DNA of 5,421 nt from an uncultured Akkermansia sp. (GTDB lineage Bacteria; Verrucomicrobiota; Verrucomicrobiia; Verrucomicrobiales; Akkermansiaceae). Both the position numbers and the translations under genes were made by a program. This document shows positions 5,189 to 5,421 of this stretch, piece after piece (positions within the stretch are counted from its first letter, which is position 1; the number at the start of each line of letters is the position of its first letter). The notes beneath the pieces are model-generated. The model was not told where the DNA came from. It saw only the letters and a program-made list of their open reading frames with translations, and ran no database searches. The DNA is taken from contig CANPXA010000131.1 of assembly GCA_947585525.1 (NCBI GenBank), positions 1 to 5,421 of the forward strand, written 5' to 3'.

Positions 5189-5421
5189 ATGAAAAAAGAT
5201 CTTCATCCGGACTACCATCCCGTTGTCTTCGTCGATATCACGACAGGCCGCCGCTTTGTCACTCGTTCTACGGCCAAATCTGCCAAAACCGAGCAAATTG
5301 ACGGGGTGGAGCACTACGTCGTCTCTTGCGGTATCACCTCTGACTCCCATCCCTTCTTCACGGGCAAGAATCAGTTTGTGGATACCGAAGGGCGCATTGA
5401 TAAGTTCCAGAAGCGTTTCGG
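5189..5421 (+). CDS. rpmE2: 50S ribosomal protein L31, type B (3' end missing)
   Basis: The first 77 codons and part of the next lie in the window. Type-B L31 is usually about 80-90 residues, so only a few are missing. L31 sits at the central protuberance of the large subunit and forms a bridge to the small subunit. The signature MKKDLHPDYHPVVFVD is followed by TTGRRFVTRST, SHPFFTGKNQFVDTEGR and a basic KFQKRF end. These match type-B L31. The paired cysteines of the zinc-binding type A are absent; only C47 is present, so the protein should not need zinc. ATG 5189 is fixed by the conserved N-terminus. No Shine-Dalgarno sequence precedes it (CTCTCAGTTATG). It has its own promoter and points away from mreB. 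Confidence 0.93.
   Translation, partial: MKKDLHPDYHPVVFVDITTGRRFVTRSTAKSAKTEQIDGVEHYVVSCGITSDSHPFFTGKNQFVDTEGRIDKFQKRF

Overview
This window is chromosomal DNA of a Gram-negative-type bacterium. It carries a conserved cell-shape/RNA-processing gene pair (mreB, then an RNase G/E gene), the start of a type-B ribosomal protein L31 gene, and one IS4-family insertion sequence. The RNase G/E protein has a short N-terminal extension, an enlarged S1 domain and sequence such as KAMFVDIGHEKNAFLHFWDA, which to me resembles Verrucomicrobiota homologues. That assignment is from memory and inference, not a search. None of the main genes has a convincing Shine-Dalgarno sequence at the start I prefer.

Layout from left to right. 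Positions 1-58 hold the first codons of an unidentified Pro-rich protein read leftward off the window edge, with a good sigma70-type promoter at 92-121. An apparently complete IS4-family element (about 219-1571) follows. It has imperfect terminal inverted repeats and one intact 418-codon transposase gene (250-1506) with the full DDE/YREK signature. Next comes a short intergenic piece with a heptamer repeat and a stem-loop terminator (1644-1695). The RNase G/E gene (1707-3299) and mreB (3431-4453) are both on the minus strand and probably cotranscribed from a near-consensus promoter at 4601-4629.

The 735-base divergent region 4454-5188 contains the mreB leader with two possible small ORFs, a possible opposing small CxxC ORF, a GC-rich palindrome-dense block, a second heptamer-repeat copy and the L31 promoter. 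The L31 gene runs off the right edge and lacks only a few C-terminal codons.

Functionally, mreB (cell-wall elongation scaffold) and rng (rRNA/mRNA endonuclease) keep the neighbourhood known from the proteobacterial mre-rng cluster, but mreC and mreD are not between them. The insertion sequence lies between the rng terminator and the next leftward gene and breaks no recognisable gene. I see no strong evidence of a wholly new system. The most interesting material is intergenic: the repeat/palindrome units, the inverted repeat that covers the transposase start codon, and the small-ORF-rich mreB leader.
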